This document shows positions 1-8,771 of a stretch of DNA of 64,000 nucleotides, piece by piece. The translations under genes and the position numbers were made by a program. Origin of the DNA: Paludibacteraceae bacterium (GTDB lineage: Bacteria; Bacteroidota; Bacteroidia; Bacteroidales; Paludibacteraceae); assembly GCA_024401435.1 (NCBI GenBank), contig JAKSLB010000002.1, positions 153,441 to 217,440 of the forward strand, written 5' to 3'. The notes under the pieces were generated by a model. That model had not been told where the DNA came from. It did no database searches and saw only the letters and a program-made list of their open reading frames with translations. Each line of letters starts with the position of its first letter. Positions within the stretch are counted from its first letter, which is position 1.

Positions 1-948
1 GGTTATACTGAAGTAGAGACTCCAATTCTACAATCGTTGGCTGGTGGAGCTGCTGCACGTCCGTTTATTACACATCACAACACGTTGGATGTGGATTTGT
101 ATCTTCGTATTGCTACTGAATTATATTTGAAACGTTTGATCGTAGGTGGCTTCGAAGGTGTGTTTGAAATCGGAAAGAATTTCCGTAATGAAGGAATGGA
201 CAAAACTCACAATCCGGAGTTCACTTGTATGGAGTTGTATGTTCAATACAAGGATTATAACTGGATGATGAACTTTACCGAAAAATTATTGGAAAATATA
301 TGTATCGCTGCTAATGGTTGCAGTGAATCAAAGGTCGGTGACAATGTGATTAGTTTCAAAGCTCCTTATAAGAGAATTTCTATTTTGGATTCTATAAAGG
401 AAAAGACGGGGTATGATTTGGAAGGAAAGTCTGAAGAAGAAATACGTCAGATTTGTAAGGCTTTGAAAATGGAGATTGATGATACAATGGGTAAAGGTAA
501 GTTGATTGATGAAATCTTCGGAGAATTCTGTGAGGGTACATATATTCAACCTACATTTATTACGGATTATCCAGTTGAAATGTCACCTCTAACTAAGATG
601 CATCGTTCGAAAGCAGGTTTGACAGAACGTTTTGAGTTGATGGTTAATGGAAAAGAGTTAGCCAATGCATATTCTGAGTTGAATGATCCAATAGATCAAA
701 TGGAACGATTCCAAGAACAACTTCGTTTGTCTGAGAAGGGTGATGATGAAGCTATGTTTATCGATCACGATTTCGTTCGCGCATTGGAATATGGTATGCC
801 TCCTACATCAGGTATTGGAATTGGAATCGATCGCTTGGTTATGTTGATGACGGGTCAAACAACCATTCAAGAGGTTTTGTTCTTCCCTCAGATGCGTCCT
901 GAAAAGAAAGCTCAGACAAAAGAAGAATCAGAGTCTAACGAAAAGTAA
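1..948 (+). CDS. lysS: Lysyl-tRNA synthetase, class II (3' part; 5' end outside window)
   Basis: Cytoplasmic enzyme that charges tRNA-Lys with lysine using ATP. The reading frame is already open at base 1, so only the last 315 codons are present; the anticodon-binding OB-fold and the start of the catalytic core lie upstream of the window. Class II landmarks are visible: motif 2 ([15 protein letters not shown]) and motif 3 ([15 protein letters not shown]) close to the C-terminus, followed by the family-typical ending FFPQMRPEK and a short charged tail. The gene gpsA starts five bases after the stop codon, which suggests cotranscription. Identity is certain from the motifs; nothing appears broken in the visible part. 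Confidence 0.97.
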   Translation, partial: GYTEVETPILQSLAGGAAARPFITHHNTLDVDLYLRIATELYLKRLIVGGFEGVFEIGKNFRNEGMDKTHNPEFTCMELYVQYKDYNWMMNFTEKLLENICIAANGCSESKVGDNVISFKAPYKRISILDSIKEKTGYDLEGKSEEEIRQICKALKMEIDDTMGKGKLIDEIFGEFCEGTYIQPTFITDYPVEMSPLTKMHRSKAGLTERFELMVNGKELANAYSELNDPIDQMERFQEQLRLSEKGDDEAMFIDHDFVRALEYGMPPTSGIGIGIDRLVMLMTGQTTIQEVLFFPQMRPEKKAQTKEESESNEK

Positions 949-953
949 AAAAC

Positions 954-1952
954 ATGGAGAAAACTCCAAAAATAGCCGTAATGGGTGGCGGAAGTTGGTC
1001 TACTGCAATTGCTAAGATTTGCATGTCCCAAAGAGATAGAGAAATCTGTTGGTATATGCGTCGTGATGAGCAAATCGAAGATTTCAAGAAATACGGCCAT
1101 AATCCATCCTATTTGTCCACTGTACAGTTTGATACGGACCGTATATATTTCTCGTCGAATATCAATGAGATTGTGAAAAAATCAGATATTTTGATTTTTG
1201 CCACACCATCTCCATTCTTGAAACAACATTTAAAGAAATTGAGAGCTTCTTTGAAAAATAAGATTGTTGTTTCTGCGATTAAAGGTATTGTTCCAGATGA
1301 GAATTTGAATGTGTCGGAATATTTCCATCGTATTCATAATGTACCCAAAGAAAATCTGTTAGTTATTTCAGGTCCTTCTCATGCAGAAGAGGTGGCAATG
1401 GATCATTTAACTTATTTGATGATTGGTGGTCATAGCAGAGATAAAGCTAAACAGTTGGCGGAAATGTTGCAATGCCATTATGTGAAGACCTCTGTTGTGG
1501 ATGATGTGTATGGTTTGGAGTATGCTTCGGTTTTGAAAAATGTATATGCTATCGCAGCAGGTATTTGTCATGGTTTAAAATATGGTGATAATTTCCAAGC
1601 TGTTTTGGTATCCAATGCCATTCAAGAGATGAACCGATTTCTCAATATCGTAGATGAAAAACAACGAAATATTAATGAGTCGGCTTATTTGGGTGATTTG
1701 TTGGTGACGGCTTATTCTAAATTCAGTCGAAATCGTACGTTTGGAACGATGATAGGAAAGGGATATTCCGTTAAAACAGCTCAATTGGAGATGGAGATGA
1801 TTGCTGAGGGATATTATGGTACGAAATGTATTTATGAAATTAATAAGGGATATCAAGTAAATATGCCGATTTTAAATGCCGTATATAATATTTTGTATGG
1901 TAAAATTTCACCAGCCATTGAGATTAAGGTGTTGAGTGATTTGATGAGATAA
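954..1952 (+). CDS. gpsA: Glycerol-3-phosphate dehydrogenase [NAD(P)+]
   Basis: Reduces dihydroxyacetone phosphate to sn-glycerol 3-phosphate, the backbone for phospholipid synthesis, in the cytoplasm. The 332-residue product has the usual length. The N-terminal Rossmann motif GGGSWSTA is at residues 11-18. A conserved SGPSHAEEVA stretch lies near residues 139-148, and the catalytic lysine falls at residue 195 in SVLKNVYAI, the same number as in E. coli GpsA. It sits between lysS and pgi on the same strand with very short gaps, a housekeeping gene cluster. Start ATG 954 is the first in-frame ATG and gives a complete nucleotide-binding fold. Confidence 0.96.
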   Translation: MEKTPKIAVMGGGSWSTAIAKICMSQRDREICWYMRRDEQIEDFKKYGHNPSYLSTVQFDTDRIYFSSNINEIVKKSDILIFATPSPFLKQHLKKLRASLKNKIVVSAIKGIVPDENLNVSEYFHRIHNVPKENLLVISGPSHAEEVAMDHLTYLMIGGHSRDKAKQLAEMLQCHYVKTSVVDDVYGLEYASVLKNVYAIAAGICHGLKYGDNFQAVLVSNAIQEMNRFLNIVDEKQRNINESAYLGDLLVTAYSKFSRNRTFGTMIGKGYSVKTAQLEMEMIAEGYYGTKCIYEINKGYQVNMPILNAVYNILYGKISPAIEIKVLSDLMR

Positions 1953-1990
1953 CGAAGAGATAAAAATAATTAAATTAAATACGATTAGAA

Positions 1991-3352
1991 ATGGAGAACA
2001 TTAAGTTAAACATTGAAAACGCTTTCGCTTGTGAGTCTGTTTTTGTCACAAAGCAAGGTGTGAATGCATACGATGCAAAGGTTAAGGATTGCATGGAAAT
2101 GTTGCATGCAGGTACTGGTAAAGGAAATGACTTCCTTGGTTGGTTGACATTGCCTTCTTCTATCACTGAAAAGTTTATGGACGAGGTAATCGCTACTGCT
2201 AAAGATTTGAGAAGCCGTTGCGATGTAGTTGTCGTTGCTGGTATTGGTGGATCTTATCTTGGTGCTCGTGCTGTTATCGACGCATTGTCTAACGCTTTCG
2301 CTGCATTCCAAAAGAGTAAAAAGAACCCTGCAATCGTTTTCGCAGGTAATAACATTAGCGAAGATTATTTAGCTGAGTTGTCTTCATTCTTAAGAAGAAA
2401 ACAATTTGGTATCATTAATATCTCTAAATCGGGTACAACAACAGAAACAGCTTTGGCATTCCGTCTTTTGAAGACTCAATTGGAAGAGCAAGTTGGGAAA
2501 AAAGAGGCTCAAAAGCGTATTGTTGCTGTTACAGATGCTGCTAAGGGTGCATTACGTAAATTGGCTACTCAAGAAGGTTACAAGACTTTCGTTATTCCTG
2601 ATAATGTTGGTGGTCGTTTCTCAGTTTTGACTCCAGTTGGTTTGTTGCCAATTGCTGTTGCTGGTTATGATATCAAGAAGTTGGTGGCTGGTGCTGCTGC
2701 AATGGAAAAACTTTGTGGTAAGGACGTTCCTTTCTCAAAGAACCCTGCTGCTCAATATGCTGCTGTTCGTAACGAATTGTATCAAAAAGGTAAGAAGATT
2801 GAAATCTTGGTTAACTATCACCCTAAATTGCATTACATCGGTGAATGGTGGAAACAATTGTATGGTGAATCAGAAGGTAAGGATTTGAAAGGTATTTTCC
2901 CTGCTGCTGTTGATTTCTCTACTGACCTTCACTCTATGGGTCAATGGATTCAAGAAGGAGAACGTTCTATCTTCGAAACAGTCATCTCTATCAAGAGACC
3001 TAACAAGAAATTGATCGTCCCTTCAGACAAAGAAAACTTGGATGGCTTGAACTTCTTGGCAGGTAAACGTGTTGATGAAGTTAATAAGATGGCAGAGTTG
3101 GGTGTTGTATTTGCACACGTTGATGGTCAAGTACCTAACTTGCATATCGATATGCCTTTGTTAAATGAGTATTATATTGGTCAGTTGTTCTATTTCTTTG
3201 AGAAAGCTTGCGGTATTAGTGGATACCTTCTAGGTGTTAATCCATTCAATCAACCAGGTGTTGAGGCTTACAAGAAGAATATGTTTGCTTTGTTAGGAAA
3301 GCCAGGTTATGAAAAAGAAACTGAGGCTATGAAAGCAAGAATTAATAAATAA
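1991..3352 (+). CDS. pgi: Glucose-6-phosphate isomerase
   Basis: Interconverts glucose 6-phosphate and fructose 6-phosphate in glycolysis and gluconeogenesis. The 453-residue protein matches the shorter bacterial PGI type (about 450 residues, as in Bacillus) rather than the roughly 550-residue E. coli type. Visible hallmarks are the phosphosugar-binding loop GIGGSYLGA at residues 84-92, the serine-rich SKSGTTTET loop, the [14 protein letters not shown] signature and the C-terminal [10 protein letters not shown] signature. Codon choice is strongly biased (many GCT, GTT, GGT, AAG), consistent with high expression. A strong hairpin terminator follows at 3394-3442. Confidence 0.97.
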   Translation: MENIKLNIENAFACESVFVTKQGVNAYDAKVKDCMEMLHAGTGKGNDFLGWLTLPSSITEKFMDEVIATAKDLRSRCDVVVVAGIGGSYLGARAVIDALSNAFAAFQKSKKNPAIVFAGNNISEDYLAELSSFLRRKQFGIINISKSGTTTETALAFRLLKTQLEEQVGKKEAQKRIVAVTDAAKGALRKLATQEGYKTFVIPDNVGGRFSVLTPVGLLPIAVAGYDIKKLVAGAAAMEKLCGKDVPFSKNPAAQYAAVRNELYQKGKKIEILVNYHPKLHYIGEWWKQLYGESEGKDLKGIFPAAVDFSTDLHSMGQWIQEGERSIFETVISIKRPNKKLIVPSDKENLDGLNFLAGKRVDEVNKMAELGVVFAHVDGQVPNLHIDMPLLNEYYIGQLFYFFEKACGISGYLLGVNPFNQPGVEAYKKNMFALLGKPGYEKETEAMKARINK

Positions 3353-3393
3353 TTGATTGATAACAATTGAACACTCTGTTCATTATAACCCAA

Positions 3394-3442
3394 AAGAGAC
3401 TGTGTCTGTGAATCTTTTCGCAGACATAGTCTCTTCTTCTTT
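3394..3442 (+). terminator. Intrinsic terminator after pgi, abutting dedA start
   Basis: A 15-base arm (3394-3408, AAGAGACTGTGTCTG) pairs with 3421-3435 with a single mismatch, and the TGAA/TTCG loop can pair further. It is followed by a T-rich tract TCTTCTTT. The dedA start codon lies only three bases beyond the tract, so the dedA promoter or translation start must overlap this structure. Confidence 0.85.
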
Positions 3443-3445
3443 ATT

Positions 3446-4087
3446 ATGGAATCTGTTATTCAATGGTGTTTAGATAATTTGAACTATTGGACCATTACTT
3501 TCTTAATGGCCATAGAGAGTTCTTTTATTCCTTTCCCGTCGGAAGTGGTTGTTCCTCCTGCAGCGTATAAGGCAGCAGCGGGTGAACTTAATGTAATATT
3601 TGTTGTGCTTTTTGCTACAATAGGAGCTATTATTGGTGCAACGATTAATTATGTGATATCTTATACATTGGGACGTACATTTGTATATTGGTTTGTTAAT
3701 ACCAAATTTGGACATTTGTGTATGTTGTCTCAAGAAAAAATGGAACGAGCAGAGGCTTATTTTAGGGAGCACGGAATCTCTTCCACATTGGTGGGTCGAT
3801 TAGTGCCTGCTGTACGACAATTGATTTCGATACCAGCAGGATTATCAAAAATGAAATTTCACATCTTCATTCTTTTCACCTTTATAGGTGCAGGAGTATG
3901 GAATACAATATTGGCTTGTATTGGTTACGGACTCCATTCTGTTGTCCCAATGGACCAATTAACAGCTGCTGTTAGTGAGTATAAACCTTATTTGACAATA
4001 GGAGGAATTATCCTGTTTTTGATATTTGTAGGTTTTTTAGTCGTATCGGGTTTGAAAAAAAATAAATCGGATTTAAAAGAAAAGTAA
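3446..4087 (+). CDS. DedA family (SNARE-associated) inner-membrane protein
   Basis: Integral membrane protein of the DedA superfamily, members of which act as lipid or undecaprenyl-phosphate transporters/flippases supporting envelope homeostasis; the exact substrate here is not known. The 213-residue product has several hydrophobic segments (around residues 14-30, 45-75, 135-160 and 178-200). It carries the family hallmark GRLVPAVRQLISIPAG with its conserved arginines, and an early SSFIPFPSEVV re-entrant motif. It is preceded immediately by a terminator hairpin and followed by a lipoprotein gene four bases downstream of its stop. The start ATG 3446 is needed to keep the conserved N-terminal segment. 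Confidence 0.92.
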   Translation: MESVIQWCLDNLNYWTITFLMAIESSFIPFPSEVVVPPAAYKAAAGELNVIFVVLFATIGAIIGATINYVISYTLGRTFVYWFVNTKFGHLCMLSQEKMERAEAYFREHGISSTLVGRLVPAVRQLISIPAGLSKMKFHIFILFTFIGAGVWNTILACIGYGLHSVVPMDQLTAAVSEYKPYLTIGGIILFLIFVGFLVVSGLKKNKSDLKEK

Positions 4088-4091
4088 AATT

Positions 4092-4829
4092 ATGTACAAG
4101 AAGAAATTATTTAATCGTTTATCTTGCGTGACTCTTTCTGTTGTGACTATTGCAAGTTTGTCTTCATGCCGCTCTAATACAGAGTCTGCTGCAAATGAAG
4201 AAGTAAAGGATACAGCAGCCATCGCATGTCCTGCTGCCACTTACACTATTGAGGAATCAATGCAAGATTCGTTTGCCTTGTTGGCTCCTTCTAAAAAATC
4301 ATCAATGTCATTGATTGAGGCATTAGCGAATCGTCGTACTGTACGTTCTTTTGCTGAGACAGCTTTGTCAGACCAACAAATCTCTGACTTGTTATGGTGC
4401 GCATGCGGTGTTAATCGTGAAGACGGTAAGTTAACTGCTCCTACTGCTTGCAATGCGCAGGAGATTGATGTTTACTTATTCACTCCCAAAGCTATCTATT
4501 TCTATCAAAAAGCATCTCACTCTTTGAAGTTGTTTAAAGAGGGCGATTTTAGAGAGAAAGCTGGTAACCAAGCATTCTTTAGAACAGCTCCTATCGCAAT
4601 TGCTTTAGTGGGTGACTTTGACAAAATGGGAAGATTTGACGAGGAAGGTAAACAATTTTATTCAGCTACTGACGTTGGTTATGTAAGCCAAGACATTTAT
4701 TTGTATTGTGCTGCTGCAGGATTGGCAACTGTTGCTTGTGGTAACATCGACAGACCTGCTATTACAGAATTGTTAGGTTTGACGAATGCTAAGCCTCTAT
4801 TGTCTCATCCCGTTGGTATTGAACAATAA
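4092..4829 (+). CDS. Nitroreductase-fold lipoprotein (SagB/ThcOx-like)
   Basis: A flavin-dependent nitroreductase-like protein exported as a lipoprotein. The N-terminus has a hydrophobic signal and a lipobox ending SLSSC, placing the lipidated cysteine at residue 26. The nitroreductase domain occupies about residues 70-245 and begins with RRTVRSF (81-87), the phosphate-binding arginine motif for FMN. It continues with TDVGYVSQDIYLYCAAAGL, typical of the SagB-type/nitroreductase fold. Substrate is unknown. Export of a flavoenzyme is unusual, but it is common for this particular Bacteroidetes group. It lies four bases after dedA and nine bases before the thymidylate kinase gene, so it is probably part of the same transcript. 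Confidence 0.9.
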   Translation: MYKKKLFNRLSCVTLSVVTIASLSSCRSNTESAANEEVKDTAAIACPAATYTIEESMQDSFALLAPSKKSSMSLIEALANRRTVRSFAETALSDQQISDLLWCACGVNREDGKLTAPTACNAQEIDVYLFTPKAIYFYQKASHSLKLFKEGDFREKAGNQAFFRTAPIAIALVGDFDKMGRFDEEGKQFYSATDVGYVSQDIYLYCAAAGLATVACGNIDRPAITELLGLTNAKPLLSHPVGIEQ

Positions 4830-4838
4830 TTTAGTAAG

Positions 4839-5516
4839 ATGAAAGGGAAATTCATTGTGATTGAAGGTGTGGATGGATGTGGAAAATCCACACAACTCTC
4901 ATTGATGACACAAGCATATGAAAAAATGGGTGTACAATGCAAGTACATCCATTTTCCTATGCTTAATCAAGGTCTTTATGGAACGATGGTGGCCGAATTC
5001 CTCCGTGGAGAATATGGTTCCATTGAACAGGTTCATCCTAAATTAGTGGCTTTGCTTTTTGCTAATGACAGAATGGAACATATCGAGACTATCAAAAATT
5101 GGTTGAACGAGGGATTTGTGGTGCTTGCCGACCGTTATGTCTATTCAAACATTGCCTATCAAGGTGCTAAGTTAAAAACGTCGGAAGAGAAAAAGTCATT
5201 GAAACAGTGGATATTACAATATGAATTTGAGTATAATCAATTGCCTGTCCCTGATTGCTCTTTTTTCTTAAATGTTCCTTTCGAATTCGTTCAAAAAACT
5301 TTAGAAGCTAATCGTACAGGTGCTGAACGTGATTATCTGAATGGTAAACAGGACATTCATGAACAGTCTATGGATTTTCAAAAACAGGTGTATGACGAGT
5401 ATATGAAATTACTCGCTGAACAACCTCAGTTCATTAATATTGAATGTTTTAATCAACAAGGTCAGTTTTTGCCAAAAGAGACTATTCATCAAATGATGAT
5501 GAATTATTTAAAGTGA
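4839..5516 (+). CDS. tmk: Thymidylate kinase (dTMP kinase)
   Basis: Phosphorylates dTMP to dTDP for DNA precursor synthesis. The P-loop GVDGCGKST lies at residues 10-18, the DRY motif (ADRYVYSNIAYQ) near residue 96, and an arginine-containing lid segment (EANRTGAERDY) near residue 152. The length of 225 residues is slightly above the typical 205-215. The gene ends at the point where the nucleotide-sugar dehydrogenase gene begins: the TGA stop overlaps a possible GTG start at 5513. Bacteroidetes can carry more than one tmk-like gene, so whether this is the only copy cannot be told from the window. Confidence 0.92.
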   Translation: MKGKFIVIEGVDGCGKSTQLSLMTQAYEKMGVQCKYIHFPMLNQGLYGTMVAEFLRGEYGSIEQVHPKLVALLFANDRMEHIETIKNWLNEGFVVLADRYVYSNIAYQGAKLKTSEEKKSLKQWILQYEFEYNQLPVPDCSFFLNVPFEFVQKTLEANRTGAERDYLNGKQDIHEQSMDFQKQVYDEYMKLLAEQPQFINIECFNQQGQFLPKETIHQMMMNYLK

Positions 5517-5521
5517 TAGAC

Positions 5522-6796
5522 ATGAAAGAGACTAAGATAGCTGTTGTTGGTTTGGGTTATGTGGGGTTACCATTAGCTCGACTTTTTTCGACAAAATTCC
5601 CGACAATCGGATTTGATCAAAATGAAAGCCGTTTGTCTGAAATTTTAAAAGGACATGATTCCACCTTAGAGGTGTCGGATGAGTTATTGAAACAAGCACT
5701 AACTCAAAATGGCTTTTCTTGTACATCAGATATCCAGAAAATTAAGGATTGTAATTTCTATATTGTCGCTGTTCCCACACCTGTTGATTCATATAATCAT
5801 CCTGATCTAACGCCTCTACTCAATGCCAGTAAAACGGTAGGAAAGGTGATAAAAAAAGGAGATGTTGTAGTGTATGAATCTACTGTCTATCCTGGAATGA
5901 CCGAGGAGGAGTGCATCCCTGTGGTAGAGAAATATTCAGGACTTCGTTTTAATGTTGATTTCTATGCTGGCTATTCTCCTGAAAGAATTAATCCGGGGGA
6001 TAAGGAACATACAGTGGAGAAGATAAAGAAGGTGACATCGGGTTCTACGCCAGAAATTGCAGATTATGTTGACGAAGTCTATTCGTCGGTTTTGGTGAAT
6101 GGTACGCACAAAGCACCTTCCATTAAGGTGGCTGAAGCATCAAAAATCATTGAAAATTCTCAGCGTGACGTGAATATTGCCTTTATGAATGAATTGGCAA
6201 AGATTTTTAATGCAATGGATATTGATACCAATGATGTGATAGATGCGGCTGCGTCAAAGTGGAACTTTATCAAAATGAAACCAGGATTGGTGGGAGGCCA
6301 TTGCATTAGTGTTGATCCCTATTATTTAATTCAAAAGGCACAAGTGTATGGTGTTCTACCTCGTATCATGACGAACGCTCGTCGGTTGAATGATGGAATG
6401 GGAGATTATGTGGCAAATCAGGTGATTAAATGTATGAACAAAAAAGGATTGTTGGTGAAAAATGCAAAGATCCTGATTTTGGGAATTACCTTTAAAGAGA
6501 ATTGCCCAGATGTTCGCAATACCAAAGTGGTTGATATCTATCACACGTTAAAGGAGTATACCTCTAACATAACCGTTTATGATCCATGGGCTAATCATCA
6601 ACGCATAGAATCTGAATATGGTATATCTATTGTGAATGCTTTGCCGAATGATTCTTATGATGCAGTGATTTTAGCTGTTGCTCATCGAGAGTTTGCTGAT
6701 TTGCATTTGCGTTCCTTATTAAAGGATTCCTCTTTGGGTGTCGTTTATGATGTAAAAGGTGTGGCACCACGAGAAGAGGTGGATGAACGTTTGTAA
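5522..6796 (+). CDS. Nucleotide-sugar 6-dehydrogenase (TviB/WbpO type)
   Basis: NAD-dependent UDP-sugar dehydrogenase that converts a UDP-hexose or UDP-N-acetylhexosamine to the uronic acid for surface polysaccharide synthesis. It has an N-terminal Rossmann motif (VVGLGYVGLPLA), a central dimerisation domain, and the active-site cysteine in GGHCISVDPYYL (residue 261 from the ATG). The segment SQRDVNIAFMNELAKIF is typical of the TviB/WbpO branch, which favours UDP-GlcNAc or UDP-GalNAc over UDP-glucose, but substrate cannot be decided here. An upstream in-frame GTG at 5513 would overlap tmk; I prefer ATG 5522, which starts at MKETKIAVVG. A hairpin terminator follows. Confidence 0.93.
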   Translation: MKETKIAVVGLGYVGLPLARLFSTKFPTIGFDQNESRLSEILKGHDSTLEVSDELLKQALTQNGFSCTSDIQKIKDCNFYIVAVPTPVDSYNHPDLTPLLNASKTVGKVIKKGDVVVYESTVYPGMTEEECIPVVEKYSGLRFNVDFYAGYSPERINPGDKEHTVEKIKKVTSGSTPEIADYVDEVYSSVLVNGTHKAPSIKVAEASKIIENSQRDVNIAFMNELAKIFNAMDIDTNDVIDAAASKWNFIKMKPGLVGGHCISVDPYYLIQKAQVYGVLPRIMTNARRLNDGMGDYVANQVIKCMNKKGLLVKNAKILILGITFKENCPDVRNTKVVDIYHTLKEYTSNITVYDPWANHQRIESEYGISIVNALPNDSYDAVILAVAHREFADLHLRSLLKDSSLGVVYDVKGVAPREEVDERL

Positions 6797-6834
6797 TAGA
6801 AAAGAAGATATAATTCTATCATGAAAAGAGAGTG

Positions 6835-6869
6835 AAAGATGTATCATAAAGGTGCATCTTTGTATTTTT
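6835..6869 (+). terminator. Intrinsic terminator after nucleotide-sugar dehydrogenase
   Basis: The arm 6835-6845 (AAAGATGTATC) pairs with 6851-6861 (GGTGCATCTTT) with two G-U pairs and a five-base loop, followed by GTATTTTT. The downstream TTTG of the next gene's likely -33 element overlaps its 3' arm. Confidence 0.7.
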
Positions 6870-6889
6870 ACGAATAATTTATATCTTCG
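6859..6889 (+). promoter_or_regulatory. Probable Bacteroidetes promoter for the aminotransferase gene
   Basis: TTTG at 6859-6862, a 19-base spacer, then TATCTTCG at 6882-6889, one mismatch from the TAnnTTTG consensus. It would start transcription near 6896, about 40 bases before the ATG at 6938. Confidence 0.5.
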
Positions 6890-6937
6890 CTAAAGCTGCT
6901 CGTATAGAATGTGTAGCGGAAATTTTTTTAGCAACTT

Positions 6938-8134
6938 ATGAATCAAACTAAAATACATTTATGCTTGGCTCACATGAGTGAGTCTGGAATGGAACAAAAA
7001 TATGTTCAGGAGGCATTTGATACGAATTGGGTTGTCCCATTAGGACCGAATGTCACTGCTTTTGAACACGATTTAGAAGACTGGTTAGAAAACAATGGAG
7101 CACATGCTAAATATGTCACGGCACTCTCTTCTGGAACAGCAGCGATTCATTTAGCGTTGTTGGCATGTGGAGTGGAACGGGGAGATGAGGTTATTTGTCA
7201 GAGTTTTACTTTTTGCGCATCTGCTAATCCTATTGTATATATTGGAGCCAATCCTATTTTTGTAGATTCGGAGGTGGAAAGTTGGAATATGGATCCATCT
7301 TTGTTACGGGAAGCTATTGAGGAGAGAATTAGACAAACAGGGAAAAAACCTAAAGCAATTGTAGCGGTTCATTTATATGGAATGCCAGCTAAAATGGATG
7401 CGATTGTTGAGGTGGCTAAAGAGTATCAGATTCCGTTGGTGGAAGATGCGGCAGAAGCATTAGGTTCCAGCTATCAAGGAAAACCTTGTGGTGCATGGGG
7501 CGATTTTGGGGTCTATTCATTTAACGGGAATAAGATGATCACAACCTCTGGAGGTGGTGCAGTGGTTTGTCCGAATGAAGAGATGAAACAAAAAACGTTG
7601 TATTGGGCCACACAAGCACGAGAGTCTGTGCCTTATTATCAGCACAATCAAATCGGATATAATTATAGATTGTCCAATATATGTGCAGGTATAGGAAGAG
7701 GACAAATGACTGTCTTGCCTGATCATATAGAGCATCACAGACGAATTGCTGATTTATATAAGCAAGCATTTATTAATATAGAAGGAATCGAGTATCATGA
7801 TAATCCTTCTGATGCGTATGAATCAAATTTCTGGTTGAGTACCATTTTGTTAAAAAAGGATTTGACGATAAAAGGAATGGAGCAACGGCAGAAAGAGGGT
7901 GAACCTAATTGTAATGTGGAAGCTTTGCGTAGGTGGTTGGAACAGTGTAATGTGGAATCGAGAACTTTATGGAAGCCAATGCATCTGCAACCCGTTTTTG
8001 CTGAGGCGAAGCATTATGTGAATGGAGTATCGGATGAACTGTTTAGTAGAGGTTTATGTCTGCCTTCAGGACCATGGGTAACAGAAGAAGATGTACACAT
8101 GATAGTGAAGAGCATTGTAGACTCCATTAAATAG
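6938..8134 (+). CDS. DegT/DnrJ/EryC1/StrS family aminotransferase
   Basis: PLP-dependent aminotransferase of the sugar-aminating family, which installs amino groups on nucleotide-linked keto-sugars for O-antigen, capsule or glycan synthesis. The product is 398 residues, typical for the family. The PLP-binding lysine is K199 in FNGNKMITTSGGG, preceded by the VEDAAEALGSSYQG cofactor-binding motif. The N-terminal phrase EAFDTNWVVPLGPNV is characteristic of the PglE/LegC-like group. It stands alone between a terminator and tRNA-Gln but shares its theme with the upstream sugar dehydrogenase. The actual sugar substrate cannot be told from sequence. Confidence 0.93.
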   Translation: MNQTKIHLCLAHMSESGMEQKYVQEAFDTNWVVPLGPNVTAFEHDLEDWLENNGAHAKYVTALSSGTAAIHLALLACGVERGDEVICQSFTFCASANPIVYIGANPIFVDSEVESWNMDPSLLREAIEERIRQTGKKPKAIVAVHLYGMPAKMDAIVEVAKEYQIPLVEDAAEALGSSYQGKPCGAWGDFGVYSFNGNKMITTSGGGAVVCPNEEMKQKTLYWATQARESVPYYQHNQIGYNYRLSNICAGIGRGQMTVLPDHIEHHRRIADLYKQAFINIEGIEYHDNPSDAYESNFWLSTILLKKDLTIKGMEQRQKEGEPNCNVEALRRWLEQCNVESRTLWKPMHLQPVFAEAKHYVNGVSDELFSRGLCLPSGPWVTEEDVHMIVKSIVDSIK

Positions 8135-8157
8135 GCTAAAAATAATAGACGAAAGAG

Positions 8158-8188
8158 TTGCTTAATTTGTATTTGTTTCCTAAATTTG
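8158..8188 (+). promoter_or_regulatory. Promoter of tRNA-Gln
   Basis: TTG at 8158-8160, a 20-base spacer, then TAAATTTG at 8181-8188, an exact TAnnTTTG -7 box. Transcription would begin near 8195, about ten bases before the mature tRNA 5' end. Confidence 0.75.
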
Positions 8189-8205
8189 CACCACTTTTAA
8201 GGTAT

Positions 8206-8276
8206 TGCCTTATGGTGTAATGGTAGCACATCAGTTTCTGGCACTGCTTGTCCGGGTTCGAATCCTGGTAAGGCAA
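8206..8276 (+). tRNA. tRNA-Gln (anticodon CTG)
   Basis: A complete cloverleaf can be folded. The acceptor TGCCTTA (8206-8212) pairs with TAAGGCA (8269-8275), with A as discriminator at 8276. The D stem is GTGT/GCAC. The anticodon stem TCAGT/ACTGC has one T-C mismatch at its base and encloses the loop TTCTGGC with anticodon CTG. The T stem CCGGG/CCTGG encloses TTCGAAT. CCA is not encoded. The CTG anticodon reads CAG glutamine codons; a TTG-anticodon tRNA for CAA would be expected elsewhere. Confidence 0.95.
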
Positions 8277-8284
8277 CAAAATAG

Positions 8285-8316
8285 CAAAAAGCTCTTGAGT
8301 CATCGAGGGCTTTTTT
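8285..8316 (+). terminator. Intrinsic terminator of tRNA-Gln
   Basis: AAAAAGCTCTTGA pairs with TCGAGGGCTTTTTT around a GTCA loop, allowing two G-U pairs, and ends in a six-T tract. It starts nine bases after the tRNA 3' end. Confidence 0.85.
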
Positions 8317-8413
8317 GTTTATGGTTGGGAATGAATAGAAGAATGTTCTGCTTTAGTTTTCACTCATTATCCCACATTAGATATCCAAAATTACACACAC
8401 AATATTATCAGCC

Positions 8414-8761
8414 ATGAATATCGATCAAAAAAAACTTGACGAGACAATCGTCTATTTCCAAACCAATCCGAAAGTAGAACTTGACGAACAGTTTTATCCT
8501 GTGTATACGTACGAAATGAGTCAGGCGTTTGTATTTCTGGAATTGGATGTTGATTATTTAAGTAATTACGAAAAGATTACAGCCAAGGGAATTCGCATAG
8601 AAGAGATGAACATTGGACAATTGAGCGCCATGTTCACCTTCATACAGCGTGGCGAACGTTTCTGTGACGGTCATATGGCCACGTACATCGAAGATGGAAC
8701 AGTTTTGAGACTCCTTCTGCGACTGAAAGAATTGAGTAAATCATTACAAAACGATTTATAG
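8414..8761 (+). CDS. Small conserved protein, DUF6508-like
   Basis: A 115-residue soluble protein of unknown function. The C-terminal part reads FIQRGERFCDGHMATYIEDG followed by a leucine-rich helix, which resembles the RGERFxDGHxAxxIExG signature I associate with DUF6508 proteins; this is recognition from memory, not a search. No signal peptide or membrane segment is visible. The gene sits alone between tRNA-Gln and the giant surface-protein gene. Its stop codon lies inside an 18-base match (8754-8771) to the end of the inverted-repeat element at 25034-25240, so its last codons may come from an old insertion. No clear promoter was seen. Confidence 0.75.
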   Translation: MNIDQKKLDETIVYFQTNPKVELDEQFYPVYTYEMSQAFVFLELDVDYLSNYEKITAKGIRIEEMNIGQLSAMFTFIQRGERFCDGHMATYIEDGTVLRLLLRLKELSKSLQNDL

Positions 8762-8771
8762 AAATCTCCTA
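8739..8771. repeat. Possible end fragment of the inverted-repeat element
   Basis: The stretch 8754-8771 (ATTTATAGAAATCTCCTA) matches the right end of the element at 25221-25238 at 17 of 18 positions. Extending over 33 bases (8739-8771), ungapped alignment keeps most positions, with mainly transition differences. It overlaps the 3' end of the DUF6508-like gene. No second inverted repeat was found nearby, so this would be a lone end. Confidence 0.4.

Noticed and set aside
8205-8417. Open frame of 70 codons covering tRNA-Gln
   Set aside because: It reads through the tRNA and its terminator; the tRNA cloverleaf is complete, so the frame is accidental.
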